Shown here: positions 8,477-16,277 of the stretch, piece by piece | Layout of the letters: each line of letters begins with the position of its first letter | Numbering within the stretch: position 1 is the first letter of the stretch | From: CAZMZW01 sp963802275 | GTDB taxonomy: Bacteria; Chloroflexota; Anaerolineae; Anaerolineales; Anaerolineaceae | DNA length: 64,000 bases | Reading direction: 5' to 3' | Assembly (NCBI GenBank): GCA_963802275.1 | Contig: CAWDIB010000004.1 | Span: forward strand, 1-64,000 | The notes under the pieces: model-generated | The model's database searches: none | The model's input: only the letters and a program-made list of their open reading frames with translations | Told to the model about the DNA's origin: nothing | Program-made: the position numbers and the translations under genes

Positions 8477-8521
8477 CGTAGGGTGCGTCTCACGAAATTG
8501 GCGCGTGAGACGCGCCCTACG
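8477..8521. repeat. Long REP-type hairpin
   Basis: CGTAGGGTGCGTCTCACG faces CGTGAGACGCGCCCTACG across a 9-base centre. The half-element is the same palindrome that flanks the transposase at 23750. It is a paired (BIME-like) arrangement in the spacer between cassettes 1 and 2. Confidence 0.75.
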
Positions 8522-8671
8522 GTCCTTTCCCAGGAATTCCTTTCTCCTGGGCCAGAAATTACTTTTCTGACAGCGACCTGGTATAAGGGGGGTGGCGATG
8601 AGGCCGGGGGCGGCGCGGTGAACAAATAATCATTTCTTTACCGGAAAAATTTACATGCCTTAAAAATTACA

Positions 8672-8699
8672 TTGACTTTATTGATTTTTGTTCTAAACT
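8672..8699 (+). promoter_or_regulatory. Promoter of PEP-CTERM cassette 2
   Basis: TTGACT at 8672-8677, a 16-base spacer, TAAACT at 8694-8699. It is identical in copy B at 9707-9734. Confidence 0.65.
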
Positions 8700-8744
8700 G
8701 GGTCCACGAAGAAAGAACCTCTCTTTGGTCAGACTGTTTCCAGG

Positions 8745-8846
8745 ATGGAGCAGGGGAGAAGCCATGAGGCAGGCAGCACCCTCCCCGGCCGGCCCCGAAG
8801 TGCGAGGTGGAAGCAGGGGCCGCACCAGGCGGTTGAATCCAGGTGA
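8745..8846 (+). other. Short upstream reading frame in the cassette 2 leader (33 codons)
   Basis: Begins MEQGRSHEAGSTLPGRPRSA and ends at a TGA directly before an ATG at 8847. Copy B keeps a 32-codon frame ending at the equivalent TGA although it lacks two bases at one place and one at another. Whether it is translated is unknown; no good ribosome binding site is seen. Confidence 0.35.
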
Positions 8847-8870
8847 ATGATCATCGGGGTGGGCACAATC

Positions 8871-9560
8871 ATGCGGACATGGCATAAGTTGAGCACGGCG
8901 GGTTGGCTGGCGGTGGCTTTAGTCACCGTTGGATTGCTGTTGGGTACTCTGATAGCACCGGCGACGGCGTCCCTCTGTAGTTTTGACATGGGCTCGTCGA
9001 CTTCTCCTCTGCAGCCCACTTATACCCGCATCACTAACAACACCATCTATTCATCCTCAGCCCACTATGGGTGGGACACGGCCCTTAGCTTCGCTGACCG
9101 AGGCCCTCTCAGTACGACATCGCCTTACTATTACCAAACTAACCTGCTTCAAGATTTTGTTTATAGCGGGTCAGGCACCTCTGAACAGCGCACCTTCAAA
9201 GTCGACCTGGCCGCCGGGAGCGTATGAAGTAAAACTTTATTTCTTTGATAATGGCAATGATACTTCTGGGGCAAATCAAATATCCAGGTATATCGTGGGG
9301 CGAGCAGTACCTTGCTGAGCCTCGATGAATTATGTGCGATCAAAACCTTGGAAACCCGGACTGTCACTGTTGATATGGCCAGCGCCGGCACCCTGGACCT
9401 GAGATTTTACCCGTCCGACGGGTACCGTGGCGGGTACTACGACGAACTGGATTATCAATGGTATTGACATAACTGCTGTCCCCCTGCCCCCTCCACGGTG
9501 CTCCTGCTGGGGTCCGGGCTGGTGGGGTTGCTGGCCTGGCGGCGGCGGAGAGGGGACTGA
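8871..9560 (+). CDS. PEP-CTERM exported protein 2, several frameshifts
   Basis: The frame is broken by extra bases near 9217, 9299, 9320 and 9421 and a missing base near 9490. Correcting these gives about 228 residues. The signal peptide starts MRTWHKLSTAGWLAVALVT. The exported region starts CSFDMGSSTS and contains DRGPLS and RTFKVDLAAGAYEVKLYFFD, homologous to protein 1. The tail reads VPLPPSTVLLLGSGLVGL followed by arginines. The ATG at 8871 was chosen by alignment with MRTW of gene 1. Five indels in 690 bases is dense, so decay cannot be excluded, but each correction restores family-like sequence. Confidence 0.65.
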
Positions 9561-9590
9561 TTTAAAGATAATCGTAAGCGAAAATTCTGA

Positions 9591-9621
9591 GGCAGGGGCC
9601 GCGGTGGCCCTGCCTTTTTTT
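9591..9621 (+). terminator. Terminator of PEP-CTERM cassette 2
   Basis: GGCAGGGGCC and GGCCCTGCC form the shared stem, followed by seven T residues. Confidence 0.9.
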
Positions 9622-9706
9622 GTGTGGGGCGCCGGGCCGGGAGTTGAGAGGTGGTTAAACAATCATTTCTTTATCGGGAAAAAATATACATCCCTTAAAA
9701 ATTACA

Positions 9707-9734
9707 TTGACTTTATTGATTTTTGTTCTAAACT
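9707..9734 (+). promoter_or_regulatory. Promoter of PEP-CTERM cassette 3
   Basis: TTGACT at 9707-9712, 16 bases, TAAACT at 9729-9734, as in cassette 2. Confidence 0.65.
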
Positions 9735-9780
9735 GGGTCCACGAAGAAAGAACCATCTCTTTGGTCAGACTGTTTCCAGG

Positions 9781-9879
9781 ATGGAGCAGGGGAGAAGCCA
9801 TGAGGCAGGCAGCACCCTCCCCGGCCGGACCCGAAGTGAGGTGGAAGCAGGACCGCACCAGGCGGTTAAATTCAGGTGA
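9781..9879 (+). other. Short upstream reading frame in the cassette 3 leader (32 codons)
   Basis: Same start as the cassette 2 frame (MEQGRSHEAGSTLPGR) with a diverged end (SEVEAGPHQAVKFR) and a TGA at the equivalent position. Confidence 0.35.
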
Positions 9880-9903
9880 CTGATCATCGGGGTGGGCAGA
9901 ATC

Positions 9904-9954
9904 ATGCGGACATGGCGTAAGTTGAGCACGGATAAGAGTGAGGATAATTTATGA
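9904..9954 (+). other. 16-codon leader peptide remnant overlapping the PEP-CTERM 3 start
   Basis: The duplicated leader carries the ATG of the paralogous gene, reading MRTWRKLST and then DKSEDNL before a stop. The stop overlaps the ATG of gene 3 as ATGA. It looks like a truncated signal-peptide start that may now couple translation to gene 3. Confidence 0.5.
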
Positions 9955-10692
9955 AATGCCATCGCTCACTAATGGCAATGGTTTTATTATCCGCAACTAT
10001 TTTACTGGGACTGGCCGGCCCGGTTCGGCTGTTCAGGTCTATTCCAATGATTTCTCCACATCCGTGGGGGACAAATGGTCCGCAACTTCCGGACCTCTTC
10101 TCATCGCTATCTCCCCCACCCCCGTTTCTGAAAATTTTTTGGGGACCAATGTTACCTATGGCCTGACCAACAATATGGTAACGCTCAGCCTGTTCGTCTC
10201 TCCCGGAGCATACCCAGCTCACCATAAGTTTTGATCTCTACATTATTCATTCATGGGACGGCAACAGCATTGGTCAGGACAATGGCCCGGACTATTGGCA
10301 ATATAGCATTCAGGGTGGGCCGACCGTGCTGAACACTACTTTTTCCAATATTCCCCAATCCCTTGGGGTGAACTATCACCAATCCTACCCGGGTAATTAT
10401 GTAACTGATAATCTGCCCCAAACTCGGTGACGCGTCCGTTGGCACCCTGGGGTATGATAATTATTTAGGTCAATATGGGACAGACGCCATCTACCACCTG
10501 ACCTATACCTTTGATCATACCGCCAGTAGCGTGGTCTTTAACTTTCAAGCCTCGAATCTTCAAACAATTGACGATGAGAGTTGGGGGCTGGACAATGTTC
10601 GGGTGGAAGTCGTCCCCCTGCCCTCCACGGTGCTCCTCCTGGGGTCCGGGCTGGTGGGGTTGCTGGCCTGGCGGCGGCGGAACCGGGGCTGA
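9951..10692 (+). CDS. PEP-CTERM exported protein 3, frameshifted
   Basis: Corrected for one missing base near 10012 and extra bases near 10212 and 10421, the product is about 246 residues. The signal peptide starts MKCHRSLMAMVLLSATILLG. The exported domain includes VQVYSNDFSTSVGDKW, SFDLYIIHSWDGNSIGQD, DYWQYSIQGG and ESWGLDNVRV, as in lectin-like or DUF-type exported domains with a C-terminal 'WGLDNV' strand. The tail reads VPLPSTVLLLGSGLVGL, then WRRR. The exported domain is unrelated to those of proteins 1 and 2 although promoter, leader and terminator are shared. The start at 9951 overlaps the leader peptide stop. Confidence 0.7.
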
Positions 10693-10722
10693 TTAACAGA
10701 CAATAATAATAAAAATTCCTGA

Positions 10723-10751
10723 GGCAGGGCCGCGGTGGCCCTGCCTTTTTT
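10723..10751 (+). terminator. Terminator of PEP-CTERM cassette 3
   Basis: GGCAGGGCC and GGCCCTGCC pair around CGCGGT-type loop sequence and are followed by six T residues. Confidence 0.9.
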
Positions 10752-10904
10752 ATGCTGTGCGGGAGTTGCGGCCCCGAAGCTCACAGTTTTCATTGGGCGG
10801 CACCTGGTTGTGCCCCCCAGGGCGGACACACAGGTCCGCCCCTACGGGGAAATGGCGGTTTGACTGGACCTCGGTATTTGACTCCCATTTTGGCGGGCCT
10901 CCTT

Positions 10905-10910
10905 TATAAT
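10905..10910 (+). promoter_or_regulatory. Possible -10 element of tadA
   Basis: A perfect TATAAT ends 6 bases before the tadA ATG at 10917, which would place transcription start at or near the ATG (leaderless message). The best -35 (TTGACT at 10878) has a long 21-base spacer, so the call is tentative. Confidence 0.4.
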
Positions 10911-10916
10911 AGAAAG

Positions 10917-11369
10917 ATGGAGCCGGACAGCTATTACCTGGGGCTGGCGTTGGAGCAGGCCCGGCTGGGGTTGGCCGCGGGCGAGGTGCCGGTGGGGGCG
11001 GTGCTGGCGGACGAGGCCGGCGCGATCCTGGCCCGGGCCTTTAACCGGCCCATCGGTCTCAGCGACCCCACGGCCCACGCCGAAATTCTCGTAGTGCGGG
11101 CCGGGGCTCGGTTGCGGGGGAATTACCGGTTGCCGGGGTCAAGCCTTTATGTTACCATTGAGCCTTGTATCATGTGCCTGGGAGCCATGATCCAGGCCCG
11201 GGTGCGGCGGCTGGTGTACGGCGCCCCGGACCCCAAGGGCGGCGCCTGCGTCTCCCTGTACCGCCTGCCGGAGGACGCCCGCCTCAACCACCGCCTGGAA
11301 GTGACGGGTGGGGTCAGGGAGGTGGAGTGCCGGGAGTTGATGCAGGAGTTTTTTCAGGCCCGGCGGTGA
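10917..11369 (+). CDS. tadA: tRNA-specific adenosine deaminase
   Basis: A 150-residue zinc deaminase that converts the wobble adenosine of tRNA-Arg(ACG) to inosine. The HAE motif (His54, Glu56) and the PCIMC zinc-ligand motif (Cys84, Cys87) are in place, and GNYRLPGSSLYVT fits the TadA fold rather than cytidine or guanine deaminases. The start was taken at the ATG giving MEPDSYYLGLALEQAR; longer upstream extensions run into repeat sequence. It is followed by a repeat-rich spacer and a tRNA-Ser gene. Confidence 0.92.
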   Translation: MEPDSYYLGLALEQARLGLAAGEVPVGAVLADEAGAILARAFNRPIGLSDPTAHAEILVVRAGARLRGNYRLPGSSLYVTIEPCIMCLGAMIQARVRRLVYGAPDPKGGACVSLYRLPEDARLNHRLEVTGGVREVECRELMQEFFQARR

Positions 11370-11439
11370 CGGGCCCGGACGGCGGCGGGTCGGCTGCTGG
11401 CGGGGAAAGCACCGAAAGTTTAGGCGCCTTTTTTGTCGC

Positions 11440-11602
11440 CTTGCGCGCCGTGTAGAGTCTCAAGGAGAGTAAGGCGAGATTCTTCGCTGCGCTGCGCTTC
11501 GTTCAGAATGACATCAAGGGGGGATGGAATAATTACCTGCTTTTCTGGCATATTCCCCCCTCCCCCCAACCCCCTCCCACCAGGGGAGGGGGAGTTTAAG
11601 GT
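11440..11602. repeat. Dispersed repeat remnants (GAGATTCTTCGC type and MITE fragment)
   Basis: Around 11478-11512 lies a GAGATTCTTCGC...TCAGAATGACAT repeat related to one near 35733-35820. At 11553-11600 lies a fragment, CCCCTCCCACCAGGGGAGGG and flanks, matching part of the MITE-like elements at 38351 and 54379 in reverse orientation. No gene is seen in this 290-base gap. Confidence 0.6.
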
Positions 11603-11663
11603 CCTGGATTTATGAAGGTGTTGCCGGGACATAACCCAAAGAATAAAACGCACAGTCTTGCCC

Positions 11664-11757
11664 GGAGGGGTACCGAAGAGGCCGTAACGGGGTCGACTCG
11701 AAATCGACTTGGGGGCTAATCACCCTCACGTGGGTTCGAATCCCACCCCCTCCGCCA
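11664..11757 (+). tRNA. tRNA-Ser (anticodon CGA)
   Basis: The 7-bp acceptor stem is GGAGGGG/CCCCTCC, with discriminator G and encoded CCA. The D stem is CCG/CGG. The anticodon stem GTCGA/TCGAC encloses the loop CTCGAAA, giving anticodon CGA. A long variable arm typical of class II tRNA-Ser is present, and the T arm is GTGGGTTCGAATCCCAC. Confidence 0.95.
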
Positions 11758-11849
11758 GTTATAAACAGGGGCGCAAAGGGGAACAGGGAAAGAGGCGAGA
11801 AGGGTAGGGGCGACCGCTCCAGGCCCGGGCGCAGCCGGGAGAAAGGCTC

Positions 11850-12026
11850 ATGGGACTGACGTATATCAGCAGGGATTGTGAGATCTACCTGGGGGAGGAC
11901 AGCGCCTACCGGGATGACATGGGCAGCCTGCCCCTGGATTGCATTATTACGGCAGAAGAGTATAATGCCCTCCCGGAGGCCCAGAAGAGGAATTACGAGG
12001 TTCTGGTGCCCAAGCCGGAAAAATAG
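11850..12026 (+). CDS. 58-residue hypothetical protein
   Basis: Starts MGLTYISRDCEIYLGEDSAY and ends VLVPKPEK. A good GAGAAAGG ribosome binding site sits at the right distance from the ATG. Composition is acidic with no membrane segment. It lies between two tRNA-Ser genes and is followed at its stop codon by a heptamer array, as several real genes here are. No family is recognised. Confidence 0.55.
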   Translation: MGLTYISRDCEIYLGEDSAYRDDMGSLPLDCIITAEEYNALPEAQKRNYEVLVPKPEK

Positions 12027-12058
12027 TGGTCAGTGGCCAGTAGTCAGTGGTCAGTGAT
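12027..12058. repeat. Heptamer repeat array after the 58-residue gene
   Basis: Units of GGTCAGT, GGCCAGT and AGTCAGT repeat with period 7 directly after the stop codon. Confidence 0.7.
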
Positions 12059-12326
12059 GTAGGGCGGGCATTGCCCGCCATTTTGGGTGCGCCGGGCGCA
12101 CCCTGCCGAGGTACAGGCTGGAAGGCCGGTGCCACCATGTGATGCCGGCTTATGCGGGGTGGTGCGTAAGACGCACCCTACGTGAGGTTATAGAGGGCTG
12201 GTGCTTGACGCACCCAACGTCCAACTGATAGAGGGCGGGGCTGGCCCGCCGGTTTGGGGCGCCCGGTGGGCGGCCTCCAGAGGCACAGGGTAAAAACCTG
12301 TGCCACCATTTTTGACTACCCCCTGC
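12059..12326. repeat. Spacer with several palindromic repeats
   Basis: The spacer contains a REP copy (GGTGCGTAAGACGCACCCTA plus C, 12161-12181), GGGTGCGCCGGGCGCACCC near 12084, and a GCACAGG...CCTGTGC palindrome near 12285-12304. No gene is seen. Confidence 0.65.
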
Positions 12327-12419
12327 GGAGAGATGCCCGAGAGGCTGAAGGGGCACGATTGGAAATCGTGTGAGCGCCTAATAAGTGCTCCGAGGGTTCG
12401 AATCCCTCTCTCTCCGCCA
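12327..12419 (+). tRNA. tRNA-Ser (anticodon GGA)
   Basis: Acceptor stem GGAGAGA/TCTCTCC with encoded CCA. The D stem is CCC/GGG. The anticodon stem CACGA/TCGTG encloses TTGGAAA, giving anticodon GGA. It has a long class II variable arm and the T loop GGTTCGAATCC. Confidence 0.95.
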
Positions 12420-12483
12420 CTTGCGATTATCGGCTGCCGTACCTACTTTTTCATTAATTCATTAAGAAAAAGGAGGTTATGGC

Positions 12484-12864
12484 ATGTTCACCGTGGTTCA
12501 CTTTGAAATTCCCGCCGATAATATCGAACGAGCCCAAAAATTCTACCGCGAGCTTTTCGGTTGGAAGATTGAAAAATTCGCCGGTCAGGCCCCGATGGAA
12601 TACTGGTCAATTACGGCCAGCGCCGAGCCAGGCGGGATGGGCGGGCTGGGCGGCGGGATGATGAAGCGGCAGACCCCGCAGCAGCAGATTACGGTGTATA
12701 TCGACGTGCCGTCTGTGGATGAATACGCGGACAGAGTCGTGAAGTTGGGAGGCAAGGTCTGCTTCCCCAAGATGGCCGTGACCGGCATGGGCTACTTCGC
12801 AGTGTGCCTCGATCCGGAAAACAACGGCTTCGGGATTTGGGAGACCAACGCAGAGGCCCGGTAA
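12484..12864 (+). CDS. VOC-superfamily (glyoxalase/bleomycin-resistance-like) protein
   Basis: A 126-residue single-domain protein. It begins MFTVVHFEIPADNIERAQKF and continues YRELFGWKIE, the characteristic first beta-alpha-beta unit of vicinal-oxygen-chelate proteins. The second half contains QQITVYIDVPSVDEYADRV and ends DPENNGFGIWET. Members bind a divalent metal and catalyse varied reactions or bind small molecules; the specific role cannot be read from sequence. AAAGGAGG lies just upstream of the ATG. It precedes dnaX by 60 bases. Confidence 0.8.
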   Translation: MFTVVHFEIPADNIERAQKFYRELFGWKIEKFAGQAPMEYWSITASAEPGGMGGLGGGMMKRQTPQQQITVYIDVPSVDEYADRVVKLGGKVCFPKMAVTGMGYFAVCLDPENNGFGIWETNAEAR

Positions 12865-12924
12865 AGAGGCGCGGCCGGGCCCTGGATAACTGCCTCGAAC
12901 CCTGGAAATTGCAAACTATCCCCC

Positions 12925-14564
12925 ATGGCTTATCAGGTTCTGGCCCGGAAATGGCGTCCCCAAAACTTTGAGGAGGTGGTGGGCCAGGAGCCCATCACCC
13001 GGACGCTGCAGAACGCCCTGAGCGCCGGCCGGGTGGCCCACGCTTTTCTGTTCAGCGGCCCCCGGGGCGTCGGCAAGACCTCGGTGGCCCGCATCCTGGC
13101 CAAGGCCCTCAACTGCGAGCAGGGCCCCACGCCCCACCCCGACAACACCTGCCAGATCTGCCGGGAGATCACCAACGGCTCCTCCCTGGACGTGCTGGAA
13201 ATCGACGGCGCCTCCAACCGGGGCATCGACGAAGTCCGGGACCTGCGGGAGAAGATCAAGTACATGCCCGCCCAGGGGACGTACAAGGTCTATATCATCG
13301 ACGAAGTCCACATGCTCACCGACCCGGCCTTCAACGCCCTCCTCAAGACTTTGGAGGAGCCGCCGGCCCACGCAGTCTTCATCCTGGCCACCACCCATCC
13401 CCACAAGGTGCCGGTGACCATCCTGTCCCGGTGCCAGCGCTACGATTTCCGGCGGATTCCCACCGGGCTGATCCAGGCGCACCTGGCGAAGCTGGCCGAG
13501 CAGGAGGGCTGGCGGATCGACCCCGAGGGGCTGGGCCTGGTGGCCCGGGCCGCGGAGGGCGGCCTCCGGGACGCGCAGGGATTTTTGGACCAGGTGGTGA
13601 CCTTTGGGGGCGACGGCGTCACCGCCGCGGAGATCGCCCGCATCCTGGGGGTGACCGACCGGGGGGCGCTGCTGGGGGCCCTCACCGCCATCATCGACCG
13701 CAACGGGCCGGAGATCCTCAATCTCATCGAGGCGCTCTATGACCAGGGCCAGGACCTGGGCCGTTTTTACCAGGACCTGATCCTCTACGCCCGGCACCTC
13801 CTGGTGGCGGGGCTCCATCCCGAGGCCCGGCATCTGGCCGCGGTGGCCGACACGGAGTGGGACGCCCTGGCGGGGCTGGCGGGCCGGACCCCCGGGGTTC
13901 ACCTCCACAACCTGTTGAGCGTGCTGCTCCAGGGGGAAGAGGAACTGAAACGGGCGCCGCAGCCCCGGCTGGCGTTGGAGGTGCTGCTGCTCAGGGTGAT
14001 TCACCTGGAGCCGGTCATGCCGATGGCGGAGTGGCTGGCCCGGCTGGACGCCCTGGAACGACGGCTGGAGGCCGGGTTCGGGGGGGGCGCGGCGGCGGCC
14101 CCGGCCCCGGTCAGCAATGGAATGGGCCAGCCGCGGCCGGAGGTCCGGAAAGCGCCGGCGGCGCCGGTTGCGCAGGAAGAGGGCTCAGCTGGCCGAGGCC
14201 GGCTCCGGGGACCCGTGGGCGGCCTTTGTGCAGTTTGTCCAGGAGAAAGAGGGCGGCCCCCTGTCCGGCAAATTGTCCCAGTGCCGGCTGGTGGAGCGGG
14301 TGGAGAACTGCCTGAAAGTGGCCATGAAGCGGCCCTGGAACGCCAACGGCGCCCGCCACGAAGCCCGCCTCCGGGAGCTGGCCCGGGCCTTTTTCGGCCC
14401 CGAGACCGTCCTGGAGTTTTCAGTAGACGCGCCCACGTCCCGCGAAGAAGGTCCCGGCGGCGGTTAAAAAGCCGGCGGATATCCAGGAGCTCAAGCAGCA
14501 GGCCCTGGAAATCTTTGGGGGCGAGTGGTTTCCGGCCAACCCGGGGAAGGAGGAACCTGAGTGA
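12925..14564 (+). CDS. dnaX: DNA polymerase III subunit tau/gamma, two frameshifts
   Basis: Clamp-loader ATPase of the replisome. The N terminus MAYQVLARKWRPQNFEEVVG is canonical. Walker A is GPRGVGKTS (45-53), a zinc module follows (Cys64, Cys76, Cys79 visible), and Walker B is IIDEVHML. Extra bases near 14185 and 14455 break the frame in the C-terminal half. After correction the tail reads AQLAEAGSGDPWAAFVQFVQ and VKKPADIQELKQQALEIFGG, a typical tau domain V-like end, giving about 545 residues. The corrected stop overlaps the GTG start of ybaB, as expected for the dnaX-ybaB-recR operon. Confidence 0.93.
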
Positions 14565-14872
14565 AGAATCTGTCCGGCATGATGAAGCAGGCCCAGAAGC
14601 TCCAGGCCAAGATGGTGGAGATGCAGGCGGAGTTGGGCAACCGCACGGTGAGCGCCCAGGCCGGCGGCGGCATGGTGGAAGCCGTGGTCAACGGCCGCCA
14701 GGAGCTGCTGAGCCTCCGCATCGACCCGGAGGTGGTGGCCCCCGACGACGTGGAGATGCTCCAGGACCTGATCCAGGCTGCCATCAACGAGGCCCTGAAC
14801 CGTTCCCGGGAAATGATGAGCGCCGAGATGGCCAAGCTCACCGGGGGGATGCAGATTCCGGGGTTATTTTAA
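14561..14872 (+). CDS. ybaB: Nucleoid-associated protein YbaB/EbfC
   Basis: A 103-residue protein starting at GTG with MKNLSGMMKQAQKLQAKMVE, the standard YbaB/EbfC beginning. It continues with the GGGMVEAVVNGRQELLSLRI and MSAEMAKLTGG blocks. It binds DNA as a dimer. The start overlaps the corrected dnaX stop by 4 bases and recR follows, the conserved bacterial order dnaX-ybaB-recR. Confidence 0.93.
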   Translation: MKNLSGMMKQAQKLQAKMVEMQAELGNRTVSAQAGGGMVEAVVNGRQELLSLRIDPEVVAPDDVEMLQDLIQAAINEALNRSREMMSAEMAKLTGGMQIPGLF

Positions 14873-14906
14873 TCAGTTGCCAGTTGCCAGTGGCCAGTGG
14901 TCAGTA
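14873..14906. repeat. Heptamer repeat array between ybaB and recR
   Basis: GCCAGTT, GCCAGTG, GCCAGTG, GTCAGTA units begin at the ybaB stop codon, so the operon is interrupted by a repeat array. Confidence 0.75.
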
Positions 14907-14970
14907 AATAGGGCGGCCTGTGGCCGCCGGGCTTGACGTACACGCTGCGACCCATAATTAAGGAATATTA

Positions 14971-15576
14971 ATGTCTGGAAATGCTTATCCGGCTGCGCTG
15001 CGCCGGGTGATCGTCGACCTTGCCCGCTGGCCCGGGGTGGGGGAGAAGACCGCCGCCCGGCTGGCCATGCATTTGCTCCGGGCCCCGGAGGCCGAGGTGC
15101 TGGAGCTGGCCGAGGCCCTGCGGGATCTTAAGGAGAAGATCCGGCTCTGCCGGCGCTGCTTCGCCTTTGCGGATCAGGATTTCTGCCCCCTGTGCGCCAA
15201 CCCGGCGCGGCGCCAGGGCCAGATTTTGGTGGTGGCGGAGCCCGGGGACCTGCTGGCCCTGGAAAAGGTGGGCTGGTACCAGGGCCTCTACCACGTTCTG
15301 GGGGGGCTGATTGCGCCTCTGGAGGGGGTGGGGCCGGACGACATCCGCCTCCGGGAACTGCTGGACCGGGTGCGGCAGGAGGAAGTAAGCGAGGTGATCC
15401 TGGGCCTCAACCCGTCCCTGGAAGGGGAGACCACCACCACCTATATCGCCCAGGAACTCCGGCCTTTGGGGGTCAAGGTGACCCGCATCGCCTACGGCCT
15501 GCCCATGGGCGGGGAGATCAAATACGCCGACCAGCAGACCTTGAGAGAGTCGTTGAGCCATCGGGTGGAGACGTGA
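14971..15576 (+). CDS. recR: Recombination protein RecR
   Basis: A 201-residue gap-repair protein that works with RecO/RecF in loading RecA. An N-terminal helix-hairpin-helix (WPGVGEKTAARLAMHLL) is followed by a C4 zinc finger (Cys60, Cys63, Cys72, Cys75). The Toprim domain follows (ILVVAEPGDLLALEKVG through GLNPSLEGETT). The C terminus GVKVTRIAYGLPMGGEIKYAD is standard. Length and order in the dnaX-ybaB-recR operon fit. Confidence 0.95.
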   Translation: MSGNAYPAALRRVIVDLARWPGVGEKTAARLAMHLLRAPEAEVLELAEALRDLKEKIRLCRRCFAFADQDFCPLCANPARRQGQILVVAEPGDLLALEKVGWYQGLYHVLGGLIAPLEGVGPDDIRLRELLDRVRQEEVSEVILGLNPSLEGETTTTYIAQELRPLGVKVTRIAYGLPMGGEIKYADQQTLRESLSHRVET

Positions 15577-15603
15577 GGAGCAGGGGTCAGGGGTCAGGGG
15601 TTA
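15577..15603. repeat. Heptamer repeat array at the recR stop codon
   Basis: GGGGTCA, GGGGTCA and GGGGTTA units with period 7 start right after recR. Confidence 0.65.
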
Positions 15604-15625
15604 GCTTGATAAGCGTTGTTATCTT

Positions 15626-15946
15626 ATGAAGAAGGATATGCTTAATTCTCTGGCGCAGATTTCTTTTCCCCAAGAAAGGATCGCCGAGTTTTGCCGGAAG
15701 CATCACATCAAGAAATTGGCGATTTTCGGGTCGGCGCTGCGCCCCGACTTTCGGGCTGACAGTGACATCGATGTTCTGGTTGAATTTGAGCCGGGGCAGG
15801 TGCCGGGGTTGGCCTTTTTCGGGATGCAAGAGGAACTCTCCACCATTCTGGGTCGCAAAGTAGACCTGAATACCCCACAATGTTTGAGCCGTTATTTTCG
15901 GGATAGAGTTTTGGAAGAGGCGGTAGTGCAGTATGGCGAAGGATGA
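15626..15946 (+). CDS. mntA: MntA-type nucleotidyltransferase antitoxin
   Basis: A 106-residue minimal nucleotidyltransferase with the catalytic pattern Gly35-Ser36-X10-Asp47-X-Asp49 (AIFGSALRPDFRADSDIDVL). In characterised HepT/MntA pairs this protein adds AMP units to a tyrosine of the toxin and so neutralises it. It overlaps the downstream HepT gene by 14 bases, the usual two-gene arrangement. The start at 15626 gives MKKDMLNSL; the ATG at 15638 is an alternative. The module sits directly behind recR. Confidence 0.85.
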   Translation: MKKDMLNSLAQISFPQERIAEFCRKHHIKKLAIFGSALRPDFRADSDIDVLVEFEPGQVPGLAFFGMQEELSTILGRKVDLNTPQCLSRYFRDRVLEEAVVQYGEG

Positions 15947-16268
15947 CCTGGTCCGGTTGCGGCATATGCTGGACAGCGCCATGGAGGCGGTTGCGTTCAT
16001 TAGAGGGAAATCTCGCGCCGACCTCGATACGGAAAGGGTTCTTAGTTTGGCTTTGGTGCGGCTACTGGAAGTTGTCGGGGAGGCGGCCAGCAGGGTTACC
16101 GCAGCTACCCGGCAGCAAATGCCGGACATTCCCTGGTCCCAGATTATCAGTCTTCGCCATCGCCTGATACACGGCTACGATTCAATTGATTTGGATATTC
16201 TCTGGAAAATCCTGACAGGTGACCTGCCGGCGCTCATAGCCCAACTCCAGCGAATTGAGTATAGTTAG
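15933..16268 (+). CDS. hepT: HepT-type RNase toxin
   Basis: A 111-residue HEPN-domain protein. The RNase motif R-X4-H with the AMPylated tyrosine is present as Arg75, His80, Gly81, Tyr82 (SLRHRLIHGYDSID). HepT cleaves RNA when not modified by MntA. It is encoded in overlapping frame with the antitoxin gene. All motif residues are intact, so the toxin is probably active. Confidence 0.85.
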   Translation: MAKDDLVRLRHMLDSAMEAVAFIRGKSRADLDTERVLSLALVRLLEVVGEAASRVTAATRQQMPDIPWSQIISLRHRLIHGYDSIDLDILWKILTGDLPALIAQLQRIEYS

Positions 16269-16277
16269 AAAATCAAA

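Larger units (their letters stand above)
8621..8895. repeat. Cassette leader repeat, copy A
   Basis: About 270 bases, from the AATCATTTCTTTA block through the promoter and leader into the first codons of PEP-CTERM gene 2, are duplicated nearly identically at 9653-9930. The repeat holds a promoter (8672-8699) and a short upstream reading frame (8745-8846). Confidence 0.9.
9653..9930. repeat. Cassette leader repeat, copy B
   Basis: Near-identical to 8621-8895, including promoter, upstream reading frame and the first codons of the MRTW signal peptide. Similarity ends after GAGCACGG, where the copy joins an unrelated gene start. Confidence 0.9.

Noticed and set aside
8700..8870. A cyclic-di-GMP riboswitch in the PEP-CTERM leaders
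   Set aside because: I looked for the GEMM-type conserved core and did not find it; candidate stems did not covary between the two leader copies.
11463..11602. Repeated short motifs between tadA and tRNA-Ser, considered as a CRISPR array
   Set aside because: Units are not regularly spaced, there are no unique spacers of equal length and no cas genes occur anywhere in the window.
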